Below are positions 1 through 7,813 of a stretch of 10,462 bases of DNA, in pieces. The DNA is from Funneliformis mosseae (taxonomy: Eukaryota; Glomeromycota; Glomeromycetes; Glomerales; Glomeraceae): the NCBI GenBank assembly GCA_910592005.1, contig CAJVPP010003917.1, positions 1 to 10,462 on the forward strand, read 5' to 3'. The notes under the pieces are model-generated. The model ran no database searches. It was not told the origin of the DNA and saw nothing but the letters and a program-made list of their open reading frames with translations. Position 1 is the first letter of the stretch; the number at the start of each line of letters is the position of its first letter. Position numbers and translations under genes: made by a program.

Positions 1-35
1 TTTTATTAAAAAATTAATACTTTTTTTTTATGTTC

Positions 36-53
36 GCAGGCAAATTTGCCTGC
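36..53. repeat. 18-bp perfect GC-rich palindrome
   Basis: GCAGGCAAATTTGCCTGC equals its own reverse complement. It has 10 G/C in 18 bases in a neighbourhood that is otherwise almost pure A/T, and it is followed by TCTACAGTTTAAGGG. A hairpin or cruciform is possible. It could be the terminus of a transposable element truncated by the window edge, or a short intergenic hairpin. No partner copy is visible in the window, so its role is unknown. Confidence 0.6.
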
Positions 54-60
54 TCTACAG

Positions 61-235
61 TTTAAGGGATAATATTTTTAAATAGAAATGCAATTAAAGT
101 TAAAAGTATTTATAGATAATTATTTATATTTTAAATTAATCATTTGTATAATTTATTATAAATAAATTGTTATTTTATTAAAATTATAAAACTTATTGTA
201 AACTTAAACTCATAATTTTAAAGATTTCTATTTTT
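61..235. other. AT-rich stretch, nothing recognised
   Basis: Low-complexity A/T sequence without a sustained reading frame, repeat unit or RNA-like fold that I can support. It separates the 18-bp palindrome from the first minisatellite units. Confidence 0.5.
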
Positions 236-454
236 TAAAAAAAAAGCAAAAGTTTTAAATAAAAAAAAATAAATAAAATATTTTTTCTCATTATACAATA
301 TAAAATTCAAGCTAAAATTCAAATCTAAGAAAGTATTTTTAAAAAAAAAAAGAAATGTAAATGACTTTTTAAAGACAAATAAATAAAAAATGAAAAAATA
401 CCTTTTCTACTTACCTTTTATAGCTCAAGTTAAAATTCAGATTTAGAAAAGCAT
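236..454. repeat. degenerate minisatellite, left part (about 2 units)
   Basis: Two units are anchored on the motif CAAGCTAAAATTCAAATC (anchor C at 308 and 426, spacing 118). Each is followed by TAGAAA-type and A-rich tracts. The same unit recurs at 1152, 1260, 1385 and 1503, so this is the left half of a single array. The second unit breaks off right after AGAAAAGCAT, where an inserted element begins. The units differ by many transitions and poly-A length changes, so the array is old. No coding potential is seen. Confidence 0.7.
451..454. repeat. left copy of target duplication GCAT
   Basis: GCAT at 451-454 is matched by GCAT at 1076-1079, on the other side of the 621-bp interruption. The shared string is AGCATT at 450-455 and 1075-1080, so the duplication is 4 to 6 bp depending on where the element termini are placed. 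Confidence 0.5.
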
Positions 455-1075
455 TGCTACTGCTTGATTAGTTAACGAGCTTATTTAAAATTATGACAAA
501 CTATATTATTTTTTTTAATTCATTAAACCTATTTCTAAACTATTAATTCCTCAAAATAATAAATAATAATTGTTTAATATAAGGTATTTTTATTATAAAT
601 AATAATAAATATAAAGATTCTTAATAGTTTTATTATAAAATTATCTGTCAATCAAAAATTGTCATTGTAGATTCCAAAACTATATAAAATTCTAGGAGTT
701 ATATATAAAAATATTGTATGACAAACTAACTATTTTAATAATAATAAGCTAATTATTTTAATCTTTTTTACTAGATTTCTATTCTATTTCTACTAGTATT
801 TTCTTTATTTCTGTTCATTTTCTCATTTTTTGTTCTATTTTCTTGTATTTTCTGTCTTTTTGTATTTTAAATAAAGTTAATTACAAGTATTTGGCTAATT
901 ATATTATTTAATTAATTATATCATTTGCCTATTCTAACTATATTTATCTAATAAATATCTACTATGCCTTAATCAATATATTATTCCATGTAATTATTAT
1001 TTTGCTATCTAATAAATTACTTTCTCAATAATTATAATCTAATAAATTATTATTTAATTAATTGGTCTTGTAATA
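455..1075. mobile_element. inserted element of about 621 bp, possibly a solo LTR
   Basis: This segment interrupts the minisatellite in the middle of a unit. The unit reads up to AGAAAAGCAT on the left and resumes as GCATTTTCTAAAG on the right. Removing the segment plus one duplication copy leaves a unit of about 101 bp, close to its neighbours. With a 4-bp duplication the element starts TGCTACTG and ends GTAATA, which would be a TG...CA long terminal repeat whose last CA has decayed to TA. TATATAAA at 681-688, a second TATA-like run at 701-709, and a long pyrimidine-rich tract at about 765-865 fit an LTR promoter region. No open reading frame is present. A small DNA transposon with very degenerate inverted ends is the alternative. 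The insertion is well supported, the class is not. Confidence 0.5.
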
Positions 1076-1079
1076 GCAT
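1076..1079. repeat. right copy of target duplication GCAT
   Basis: Partner of 451-454. The minisatellite unit resumes directly after it. Confidence 0.5.
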
Positions 1080-1610
1080 TTTCTAAAGAAAATAAGTAAA
1101 AGAAATGTTAATAACGTTCTAAAAATAAAAAAGAAAATAAAAAAACCTATTCAAATTGAAATCTAGGTTTAGATAATGTCTTAAAAAAAAAGCAAAAAAA
1201 ACATTAATATTCAAAAAAAAAACAAAAATAATTTCTCATATCAACTTACTTTTATAGCTCAAGCTAAAATCTAGATCTAGAAAAGTATTCTCTAAAAAAA
1301 AAGAAGCAAAAGGAATATTAATAACATTTTTAATAACAAAGAAAAAATAAAAACAATTCTTCATATCAATTTATCTTTATAGCTCAAGCTGAAATTCAAA
1401 TTCAGAAGGTATCTTTTAAAAAAAAAAGTAAAAAAAATATTAATTACATTTCTAATGATAAAGAATAACAAAAACCACTCTTTTTAATTTACTTTTATGA
1501 TCCAAGCTGAAATCCAAGTCTAAGAAGGTATCTCTCCTAAAGAAAAAAAGAAAAGAATATTAATAACATTTTAAAAAAACTGAATTTACTTTCTATTTTA
1601 ACATATTTTT
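1076..1610. repeat. degenerate minisatellite, right part (about 4 units)
   Basis: Continuation of the array begun at 236. The anchor (TCAAGCTGAAATTC-like) has its first C at 1152, 1260, 1385 and 1503, giving spacings of 108, 125 and 118 bp. A unit reads roughly: TTTATAGCTCAAGCTGAAATT, then AAATTCAGAAGGTATCT, an A-rich run with AAAAGAAGCAAAAGGAATATT, then AATAACATTTTTAAT and A-rich spacer. Sequence after about 1610 resembles the unit only faintly. Confidence 0.75.
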
Positions 1611-1732
1611 TAATCTAAACCATCTAAGTGAATTCTGAAGTTTAAGTCTATGTTCATATCTATTTCTAAAGAAAAAAAAATAAGTTTTTTTTTTTAAAAA
1701 AAAGCAATATTAAAAAAAAAATGATTGAATTA

Positions 1733-1849
1733 TCTGATCAATCCAGTCATCTATATAACATTTGATCAATTTGATATTATTTGATAGATCTATCTGAATT
1801 ATTTGTGATTTATTCATTCATAACCTGAATGATCTATTTTTTGATCAGA
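1733..1849. repeat. short inverted repeat around TCTGATCAA
   Basis: TCTGATCAA at 1733-1741 is matched in inverted orientation by TTGATCAGA at 1841-1849, and similarity continues weakly outward (TTATCTGATCAA versus TTAATCTGATCAA). The 100 bp between are rich in GATC-containing words. This may be a small palindromic repeat or a chance match in low-complexity DNA. No flanking duplication is visible. Confidence 0.3.
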
Positions 1850-1884
1850 TTAAATGACAAATTGAATAAATTTTACTGAAGTAT

Positions 1885-2836
1885 ATCTTTAATAGTAATA
1901 TCATTTCTTAGGTATAATAAATAATATCATACTTAAAAAATAATAAAATCATTATACCTTATAAATGATAAAACTATCATATCTTAGAAATGATAATACT
2001 ATTATATTTAAAGAATAATAAAAATCATCATTTTTTAGAAATGATAATACTATTATATCTAAGAAATGATAAAACTATTATAATTTAGATATAATAAATA
2101 TATAATATCTAAGGAATAATAAAAATATTGTTCTTTAAAAATGATAATATCATCATATTTAAGAATCAATAATACTATTGTATCTAAGAAATGATAATAT
2201 TATTATACTTTAGAAATGATAAAAATATTATACCTAGTATGATAAAAATATCATTCTTTAGAAATGATAATATTATTATACTTAAGGATTGATAATATTA
2301 TCATTTCTTAGAAATGATAAAAATATTATATTTAAGGAATAATAATACCATTATTCTTTAGAATAATAAAATCAATATTCTTAAGAAATGGTAAAATTAT
2401 CATTTTTAAGAAATGATAATACTATTATTCCTTTAGAATAGTAAAACTATTGTATCTAATGAATGATAAAACTATTATACCTTAAGAATAATAAAATCAT
2501 CATACTTTAGAAATAATAAAATATTATACTAAAGTATAATAAAATTGTTGTTTTTAAAAACAATAACATATCATACTTTAGAAATGATAAAATATCATAT
2601 TTAAGGAATAATAATATTATCATACTTTAGGAATAATAAAAATATTATACCTAAAAAATGATAAATATATTATACTTAAAATATTATTCTTTAAGATTGA
2701 TAAATGTATTATACCTAAAGAACAATAAAACTATCCTTCTTTAGAAATGATAATACTATTATACTTTAAAAATAATAAAACATCATATTAAGATATAATA
2801 GTAATATCATTTCTTAGATATAATAAATATATCATA
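1885..2836. repeat. AT-rich satellite array of about 30-bp palindromic units
   Basis: About 30 degenerate units follow the pattern TTAGAAATGATAATACTAT, then TATA(C/T)CTT. The units are themselves imperfect inverted repeats, as AATGATAATA pairs with TATTATCATT. For example, GATAATATTATC near 2290-2301 is a perfect 12-bp palindrome. Variation is mainly A/G and C/T changes and 1-4 bp length differences. The first 41 bp (1891-1931) and last 40 bp (2797-2836) are nearly identical, with one substitution and one indel, while interior units are more diverged. No protein is encoded. The units could form hairpins in single strand. Confidence 0.85.
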
Positions 2837-2839
2837 ACT

Positions 2840-3420
2840 TGCTAATTTTTTATTTTAGATTTAAGAAGATCAATAAATTTACTATAAGTAATATTCTTAA
2901 TATATTATACAATATTACTTTATATTTAGTGTAAAATTCTTTAAGCCTATTAAAACAAAAAATAAAATAAGTAAATTTTAATAAAATATTATAATTACTA
3001 TTTACTTACATAAGCGAATATATTTAGTAAAAATTGTTTCTATTCTTTATTTTTTATTTTTTTTTAAAATTCTTTCTTATTTGCATTTAATAGAGTATTA
3101 TAATATATTTGCATTAAACTTTCATTATTTAGATATTTAATTTTTTTAGATTCAGCACAAATTACTTAGCTAATCATATTCTATAATATAATATTTATTG
3201 TATTATTTAAGAAAAATAAATAAAATAAAATAAAATTATATAACATTTTAACTTAGTTTGTATATATAATATTTATATTTATCTATTTGTTATTTTTTAC
3301 TTGATTATCATCAAAGCCAGCTACTTTTCAATTTACATATATTTTATTAACTTTTTTTATATATCTTAAACAATTTTAAGCATACAGATCTATATATTTT
3401 ATATATCATTAATCATTGAA
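2840..3420. other. AT-rich stretch without a supported gene
   Basis: No sustained frame on either strand. Read on the minus strand, roughly 3345-3280 gives a short gene-like run (GFDDNQ context, slightly higher GC). It could be a further scrap of the decayed minus-strand coding sequence that begins at 4620, but it is too short to claim. Confidence 0.4.
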
Positions 3421-3585
3421 ATATACCTTAAAAAATTAAAATAATTAGCTATTTATAAAATTTCTTGTGTTCTATTTCTTTTTTCATATCATCAATTATT
3501 TGCTTATAATTTCTATTAAAAAGTTAGTTATTTCATTTTCTTTATTTTTATTATTTAAAATATCTTTTTGTTCTTGTAAATCATC

Positions 3586-3593
3586 TTCTTTAT
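3586..3593. repeat. left target-site duplication TTCTTTAT
   Basis: Perfect 8-bp direct repeat with 4417-4424, immediately outside the terminal inverted repeats. Eight bases is the duplication length typical of hAT transposons. Confidence 0.85.
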
Positions 3594-3616
3594 TAGAGTT
3601 CTAAATGAGTCGAATT
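3594..3616 (+). repeat. left terminal inverted repeat of the hAT element
   Basis: Begins TAGAGTTCTAAATGAGTC. The first nine bases match the opposite end perfectly, and the following positions match apart from G-to-A and C-to-T type changes. Confidence 0.8.
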
Positions 3617-3930
3617 GAGTCGAGTTTAAAGATCAACTCTATTTGACTTTCTTTTTTTGAGTTGAGTTGAGTCAAATTTATTTTATAAAATCTTTTAATT
3701 TGATTTGATTCGAGTTATATAAATTTTAAATTTGACTTAATTTAACTTGACTCGATTTTAACTTGATTCGATTTTGAAAAAAAAATAATAAAAAAAATGA
3801 AAAGATCAAGAGGGAAAGGAAAGAGGGAAGAGAAAAGCGAATGATTTATTTTCGTTCAAATTGAACGATTCAAGTCATTGTTTAAATCAAATGATTTAGA
3901 TTATTATTCAAGTCAAATAATTCAGGTCAT

Positions 3931-4231
3931 CATTCAAATTGAACAATTTGTTATTATTCTTCTTAAATAATAAAAAAAATCATTCAAGTTGAATGATTCG
4001 TCATCGTTCTTCTTAAATAATAAAAAAAATTGTTCAAGTTAAACAATTCGTCATCATCATCTTGAATGATAAAAAAATATTGTTCAAGTCGAACGATTTG
4101 TTATCATTCTTCTTGAATGATAAAAAAATATCGTTCAAGTTGAATGATTTGTCATCATTCTTCTTAAACGATAAAAAAATATCGTTCAAGTTGAATGATT
4201 CATCATTGTTTTTCTTGAACGATAAAAAAAT
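3931..4231. repeat. 50-bp minisatellite inside the hAT element (6 units)
   Basis: Units start with (C/T)(A/G)TTCAAGTT at 3931, 3981, 4031, 4081, 4132 and 4183, and a seventh start at 4232 is truncated. Spacings are 50, 50, 50, 51, 51 and 49. Each unit reads TTCAAGTTGAATGATT, then TGTCATCATTCTTCTT, then (G)AA(C/T)GATAAAAAAAT. The units contain internal inverted words (GTTCAAGTTGAAC). The spacing near 51 keeps a frame open on both strands, producing two spurious repeat peptides of about 17-residue period. An irregular half-decayed unit may precede it at about 3853. Confidence 0.9.
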
Positions 4232-4278
4232 CATTCAAGTCAACTTGAGTCAACTCGAATCAAGTTGAGTTTAAATTG

Positions 4279-4304
4279 AGTTGAGTTAAATATTTAACTC
4301 AACT
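4279..4304. repeat. 26-bp perfect palindrome in the right arm of the hAT element
   Basis: AGTTGAGTTAAAT followed directly by its reverse complement, with no spacer. It is built from the element's subterminal word GAGTTGAGT meeting its inverse. It may be a transposase-binding pair or simply part of the inverted-repeat arm. Confidence 0.75.
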
Positions 4305-4393
4305 TGAATTTGGCTTGACTTGCAAATTATCAAGTCAAAAAATATAAACTCAACTTGATTTAAACTTGATTTAGCTTATTTGACTTGTGAATT

Positions 4394-4416
4394 AACTTGA
4401 CTCGTCCAGAACTCTA
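4394..4416 (-). repeat. right terminal inverted repeat of the hAT element
   Basis: Read on the minus strand it starts TAGAGTTCTGGACGAGTC. This arm keeps G and C at positions where the left arm has A and T, so it is the better-preserved copy. Confidence 0.8.
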
Positions 4417-4424
4417 TTCTTTAT
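4417..4424. repeat. right target-site duplication TTCTTTAT
   Basis: Perfect copy of 3586-3593 directly after the right terminal inverted repeat. Confidence 0.85.
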
Positions 4425-4629
4425 TAATAATATTCAAATATTGTAATCTTAGTTTATCTAAATTTATTTGAGTAAAACTGTTTGAAATACTTGAAATTTT
4501 TTCAGATTTACTAATATTATCATTAATAATAATTTGAGATAAAATGTGTTATATAATTTTATATAATTTTTATTTTTATTACATCTCATACTTGCAGAAT
4601 AACTTTATAATTTTGAAAAAAAAATAAGT

Positions 4630-5205
4630 AAAAAAGTAATATATGCTAATGATTATATTTATAAAATATAAAAATAAAAAAGTTTATGAAAATTTATAAA
4701 GAATTATTTAAAATAAAATTTTTTGAATGATCATTATAATAATTAAAACACATGATAAATATCAGTTAAAAATTTATATAACTTAAATTAGATTATAAAT
4801 ATAAATAAAACAATTATAATTTAATCAATCATAATATATAAAGATAGATACTATAATTAAAAAAATGGTGCAATTGAGTTGCAACTTATAAAGCAATTAA
4901 ATTTTTTTTATATTACAATTTAGTTATAATTTAATTGAAATTAAATCTTATTTATAAATATAGTATATTTATTTATATTTTATTAAAATTTTATTATTTT
5001 TTAAAACTTTATTTTTTTAAAATGCAAATTATTATATATATTTAAATTTTTATTATTTTTAAAACTTCATTTTTAATAATTATTTTATTAAATTTTATTT
5101 TTTAAAATTTAATCTTTTAAATATTTTAATATATATTAATTTAATATTTATTAATTATATTTTTAAAAATTAACAAGCTTTAAATTTTCATATAAAATAC
5201 ATTTA
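4630..5205. other. extremely AT-rich spacer between divergent pseudogenes
   Basis: Almost no G or C (for example 2 C in the 60 bases from 5041). It lies between the 5' side of the minus-strand pseudogene and the first coding-like codons of the plus-strand pseudogene, so it may be an old divergent intergenic region. A short run at about 4866-4910 (TGCAATTGAGTTGCAACTTA) is slightly less AT-rich and contains the inverted words TTGCAA. No promoter can be supported. Confidence 0.45.
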
Positions 5206-5208
5206 AAT

Positions 5209-5640
5209 GATAATGATAAAGATGTACCAAATTAGATTACTTATAAAATTGAAATAACTTTATAAATTTTTAATAATCAAGATATATCCAATTATGAAAG
5301 AATAGTTTATAAGAGAATATGTGTTGATCAAAATTCTAATTTAAAATAAATTTATTAAATAAAATTCTAACATATATATTAATGAGAATGATAAGAATAT
5401 AGATAAATCTATTAAACAAAATTTTAACTAAAATATACATAGATAAAAAACAAGATTTTGATGATCTTGATCATATATTATCTAATTATGAATCTGAAAA
5501 TAACAATTTATTTGATAAAAAATTTATAGTATTTAATTTATCATATATAATAAATATTGATACTAATGAATATAATAAAGATGATGCTTTATTTACTGAA
5601 ATACCAAAATAATCTTAATAATGTGTATCAAGAATTTTCA
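5209..5640 (+). pseudogene. N-terminal acidic part of the plus-strand pseudogene
   Basis: The frame beginning with CAA at 5451 is open for 53 codons to a TAA at 5610. It is rich in Asp, Glu and Asn (QDFDDLDHILSNYESENNN), then goes through several TAA to a Cys-Val-Ser-Arg-Ile segment at about 5619-5640. Upstream, 5209-5370 gives a less certain coding-like frame with TAA/TAG at Gln-like places (ISNYERIVYKRICVDQN). The start codon is not identifiable. Acidic, probably disordered N-terminal sequence is all that can be said. Confidence 0.4.
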
Positions 5641-6573
5641 TTTGAATAATATGTAAAATTTATACATATAGTGACAAAATTTCACATACAAATCTATTTG
5701 CCAATATTTTTATATAATTTTTAATAAATATTCAAATTATAATAATAACCTATTACTATTAGCATTATAAGTTAGATGAAAATTTATAAAAAATTTTAAA
5801 TTTTCATATTTTGGATGATAAAAAGAAAATATATTTAAATATAAAGAAAAGAAATATATTTTTGAACATAGAACAGTACTTAATAATATATATTAAATTT
5901 TAATGAAAGAAGATATATAAAGGAATTTATATTTATATTTTTTTTTATTGATTAGAATTCCAATTAATATTTATATATAAATATGTATAATTCTAATTAA
6001 TAAAAAAATGTAAAATAAAATATTTCTATAGAAGCATATACTATGTTAATTATTTTATATGCAGATATTACACTTTATAATCATTTAGGCAAAAATTCAT
6101 GACATCCAATTTTATGATACTTGAAAATATTTTTTAACTTGTTATAATAAAACTGATACTAAAATTTTATTAAGATATATTTCTAATTTTAAATATTATA
6201 ATTTAACAGAAAAGTAATTAATACAATTTTATTCAGCAATATAAAATCATTTCATTGTATACTTACAATAATATTATAACTATTAATTTGTAATTTGTGT
6301 AATAATTAGACAAATTTTGTATAACAAACTGGGATATTAAACATATAAAAAATTTTGTCAAACTAGAATCTAGTTTTTTATTATTTAACTGTTCTTTTAA
6401 ACACCCTTGTAAACAATGTCTAAATGCAAGAGTTATACTAAAAGTTATTTAACAACTCTTCTTACAACTGGAAAAACTATTTCAGAAATACATTATAGAC
6501 TTTTTTCTTATAATTGGTGGATTGTAAGCGAAAAAAATATAAATGACCAAATAAAACTACTATTTTCAATAAA
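5640..6573 (+). pseudogene. badly decayed part of the plus-strand pseudogene, frame uncertain
   Basis: Coding-like fragments appear at about 6079-6300 (a Tyr/Leu/Gln-rich segment, containing YFLTCYNKTDTKILLRYI) and at 6350-6570. In the latter, one frame gives a Cys-rich stretch, FNCSFKHPCKQCLNARV (about 6394-6444). Another frame gives TTGKTISEIHYRLFSYNWW and onward, about 6466-6525. A frameshift between them is likely. Between 5700 and 6060 I see no convincing frame. It could hold an intron or lost exons: TTTTATATGCAG ending at 6063 would be a plausible acceptor. Confidence 0.4.
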
Positions 6574-7479
6574 TTAAGGTATGAAAATGCTTATAAATTC
6601 AATGGCTATAATTTTATTATTACTGTTTTGAAACATAATATAAGAACTTCACCTGGTTTAAGATATTAAGCAACTTATGATTCAAAATATAGTGAAATAT
6701 GTTCAAGTTCTTTAGTTGCTATTACATCATTATACTAAGATTTATTTGGTATAAAAATGAAATTTTCTAGACTACTTGTTATAAAATTTGACCAACAGGT
6801 TATTGCAAAAGAGTTATTAAAAAATATTTAATTTCAACCTTTTGAGATTTCTATAGAAAGATTTTGAATAATAGTTTTTAGTATTAGTGTATCAAAAAAT
6901 TAAGAATAGAACTATACTAATACTAGGTATCAGTTATCTTTTATTGACAATATAGGAAAAAAGCAATTTTTATATATTTAAAGTTTTACTGATAAAAAAT
7001 ATGTACTTATTGTTTATGAAGAAAATGAACTTTGAACAATTATTTATAAAAAAAATCCAACAGATGTTTAGTTTAAAATAGATCACAAACCAGAATTTAA
7101 TGCTAACAAACTGTTTGGTATTGATAATAAATATACACAAGCATTAATTGGCTAATTACGAATTCTATCATATACATCAGAAGAATAGAATAACATACTT
7201 TTATTACAACAAATCTTTGAATACTTAAGAAAAAAACAAAATCTAACATCAATTGGCTTAGGTTTATTGAAAATTAGAAAAACCAACAGAGTGAAATTAT
7301 TGAATTACGAACTTTTTTGATGAAAATTTATAGATCTAAATATCAAATAAATTTGTGAAAACTTTATGCCTGAAGGTCAATACTTTGACATATAGACTGT
7401 ATAGAAATTATATCTTATAATAAAAATCAATTTAAAATGAGAAAATAAGTATAAATAAATAGTAATAACAAAATACAGA
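6574..7479 (+). pseudogene. middle module of the plus-strand pseudogene, 302 codons without an indel
   Basis: A single frame is kept for 906 bases but carries 18 stops. There are eight TAA (6667, 6736, 6829, 6901, 6979, 7153, 7348, 7456), five TAG (6907, 7069, 7186, 7393, 7402) and five TGA (6865, 7033, 7318, 7321, 7438). Readable pieces include TSPGLRY, FGIKMKFSRLLVIKFDQQVI, QLSFIDNIGKKQFLY, NANKLFGIDNKYTQALIG and IFEYLRKKQNLTSIG. TAG in the EN-stop-NY context at 6907 and TGA at 7033 fit former TGG Trp codons, and several TAA fit former CAA Gln codons. Intact CAA and CAG codons remain (for example in DQQVIAKE). This part also resembles, from memory, AM-fungal hypothetical proteins. No domain name can be given. 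Confidence 0.7.
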
Positions 7480-7513
7480 GTATTTATTTATTTATTTGAA
7501 TTTATATTTACAG
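7480..7513 (+). other. probable short intron (GT-AG, 34 bp)
   Basis: GTATTT at the donor and TATATTTACAG at the acceptor, with a T-rich interior. Removing it joins the middle module to the frame FEFWTRSINSDKDYATL (Trp codon now TGA). It is short for an intron, so a frameshift in continuous coding sequence is possible. Confidence 0.45.
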
Positions 7514-7750
7514 TTTGAATTTTGAACAAGGTCAATAAATTCAGATAAAGATTATGCAACATTACAGGATTTATATGATCTTAGTTTTTTTCATTCTGTA
7601 CCAAACTAATGTAATTAGATTGAGACTCTTTGGAACTGTATTCAAGAATCATTGAACATAAATAAAAAAAGTCAAGATGGTAAGAGACATATTTATTAAT
7701 TGTTACAGATCAGTTTTCATATTATGAAATCAAAAACAATTTGAATATTA
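7514..7750 (+). pseudogene. linker module of the plus-strand pseudogene
   Basis: The frame from 7514 reads DKDYATLQDLYDLSFFHSVP, then a TAA and a TAG at Gln-like positions, then IETLWNCIQESLNINKKSQ and DGKRHIY up to a TAA at 7703-ish. After a one-base shift near 7709 it reads FSYYEIKNNLNIS. An apparent GT-AG pair at 7680-7708 is better read as coding (DGKRHIY). Family unknown by name, and it directly precedes the more conserved core. Confidence 0.6.
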
Positions 7751-7813
7751 GTATATTGAGAACTTTAATTCAGAAGATGGATAATATTCAATTCAAATTT
7801 TTTTTATTATTAG
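7751..7813 (+). other. possible intron (GT-AG, 63 bp)
   Basis: Donor GTATATTG at 7751 and acceptor after a T-rich run, TTATTATTAG, at 7813. The next exon starts at 7814 in a clear frame (TIYEACQYARLHSLDAEHIE). The phase across the junction does not fit exactly, so an indel or another donor is needed. Confidence 0.4.

Larger units (their letters stand above)
3594..4416. mobile_element. non-autonomous hAT-type element (MITE), 823 bp
   Basis: The element is bounded by an 8-bp duplication and terminal inverted repeats starting TAGAGTTCT, which fits the YARNG start known for hAT ends. The left end continues AAATGAGTCGAATT and the right end, reverse-complemented, GGACGAGTCAAGTT. Every difference over these 14 positions is a transition. 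The subterminal 150-200 bp on both sides are packed with GAGTTGAGT / ACTCAACTC / GACTCGA words in both orientations, as expected for transposase-binding subterminal repeats. The centre holds a purine-rich run (about 3801-3838) and a 50-bp minisatellite. There is no transposase gene, so mobility would have needed one in trans. It inserted into a minus-strand coding sequence. The two small ORFs it contains are repeat artefacts. Confidence 0.85.
3449..4620 (-). pseudogene. decayed coiled-coil-like coding sequence split by the hAT element
   Basis: Read on the minus strand, 4620 down to 4417 gives one frame with stops only near its start (TAA at Gln-like positions, the last at 4551-4549), then 44 open codons. 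These run into the hAT element, whose first bases (TAG) stop the frame. Beyond the element, 3585 down to about 3507 continues in exactly the same frame once the element and one TTCTTTAT copy are removed. The junction reads NIINKEDDLQEQKDIL. After a one-base shift near 3510 it goes on as YKQIIDDMKKEIEHKKFYK to a TAG at 3451-3449. The protein is rich in Lys, Glu, Asn, Ile and Leu and looks helical or coiled-coil. I do not recognise the family, and start and end are unknown. The decay style (Gln codons to TAA) matches the plus-strand pseudogene. Confidence 0.6.

Noticed and set aside
1733..1849. Small MITE bounded by TCTGATCAA / TTGATCAGA
   Set aside because: The inverted match is only 9 bp and there is no flanking target duplication. 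Listed only as a weak inverted repeat.
1885..2836. CRISPR-like array (about 30-bp regularly spaced repeats)
   Set aside because: The units are contiguous without unique spacers, highly variable and AT-only, in a eukaryotic-looking context. This is a satellite, not CRISPR.
3799..3842. Polypurine tract as an LTR retrotransposon priming site
   Set aside because: It lies in the middle of the hAT element, with no LTR or primer-binding site next to it.
4034..4234. 66-codon minus-strand ORF with repeated SFKKND-type peptide
   Set aside because: It is an in-frame reading of the 50-bp minisatellite inside the hAT element. An overlapping plus-strand ORF arises the same way, and there is no protein-like composition beyond the repeat.
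4062..4268. 68-codon plus-strand ORF with repeated FLNDKKISFKLND-type peptide
   Set aside because: Same minisatellite artefact, and it runs into the subterminal repeat region of the element.
7680..7708. 29-bp GT-AG intron candidate (GTAAGAGACA...TTGTTACAG)
   Set aside because: Too short for an intron. Read straight through, it gives a sensible continuation (DGKRHIY) of the same frame, with a one-base shift just after.
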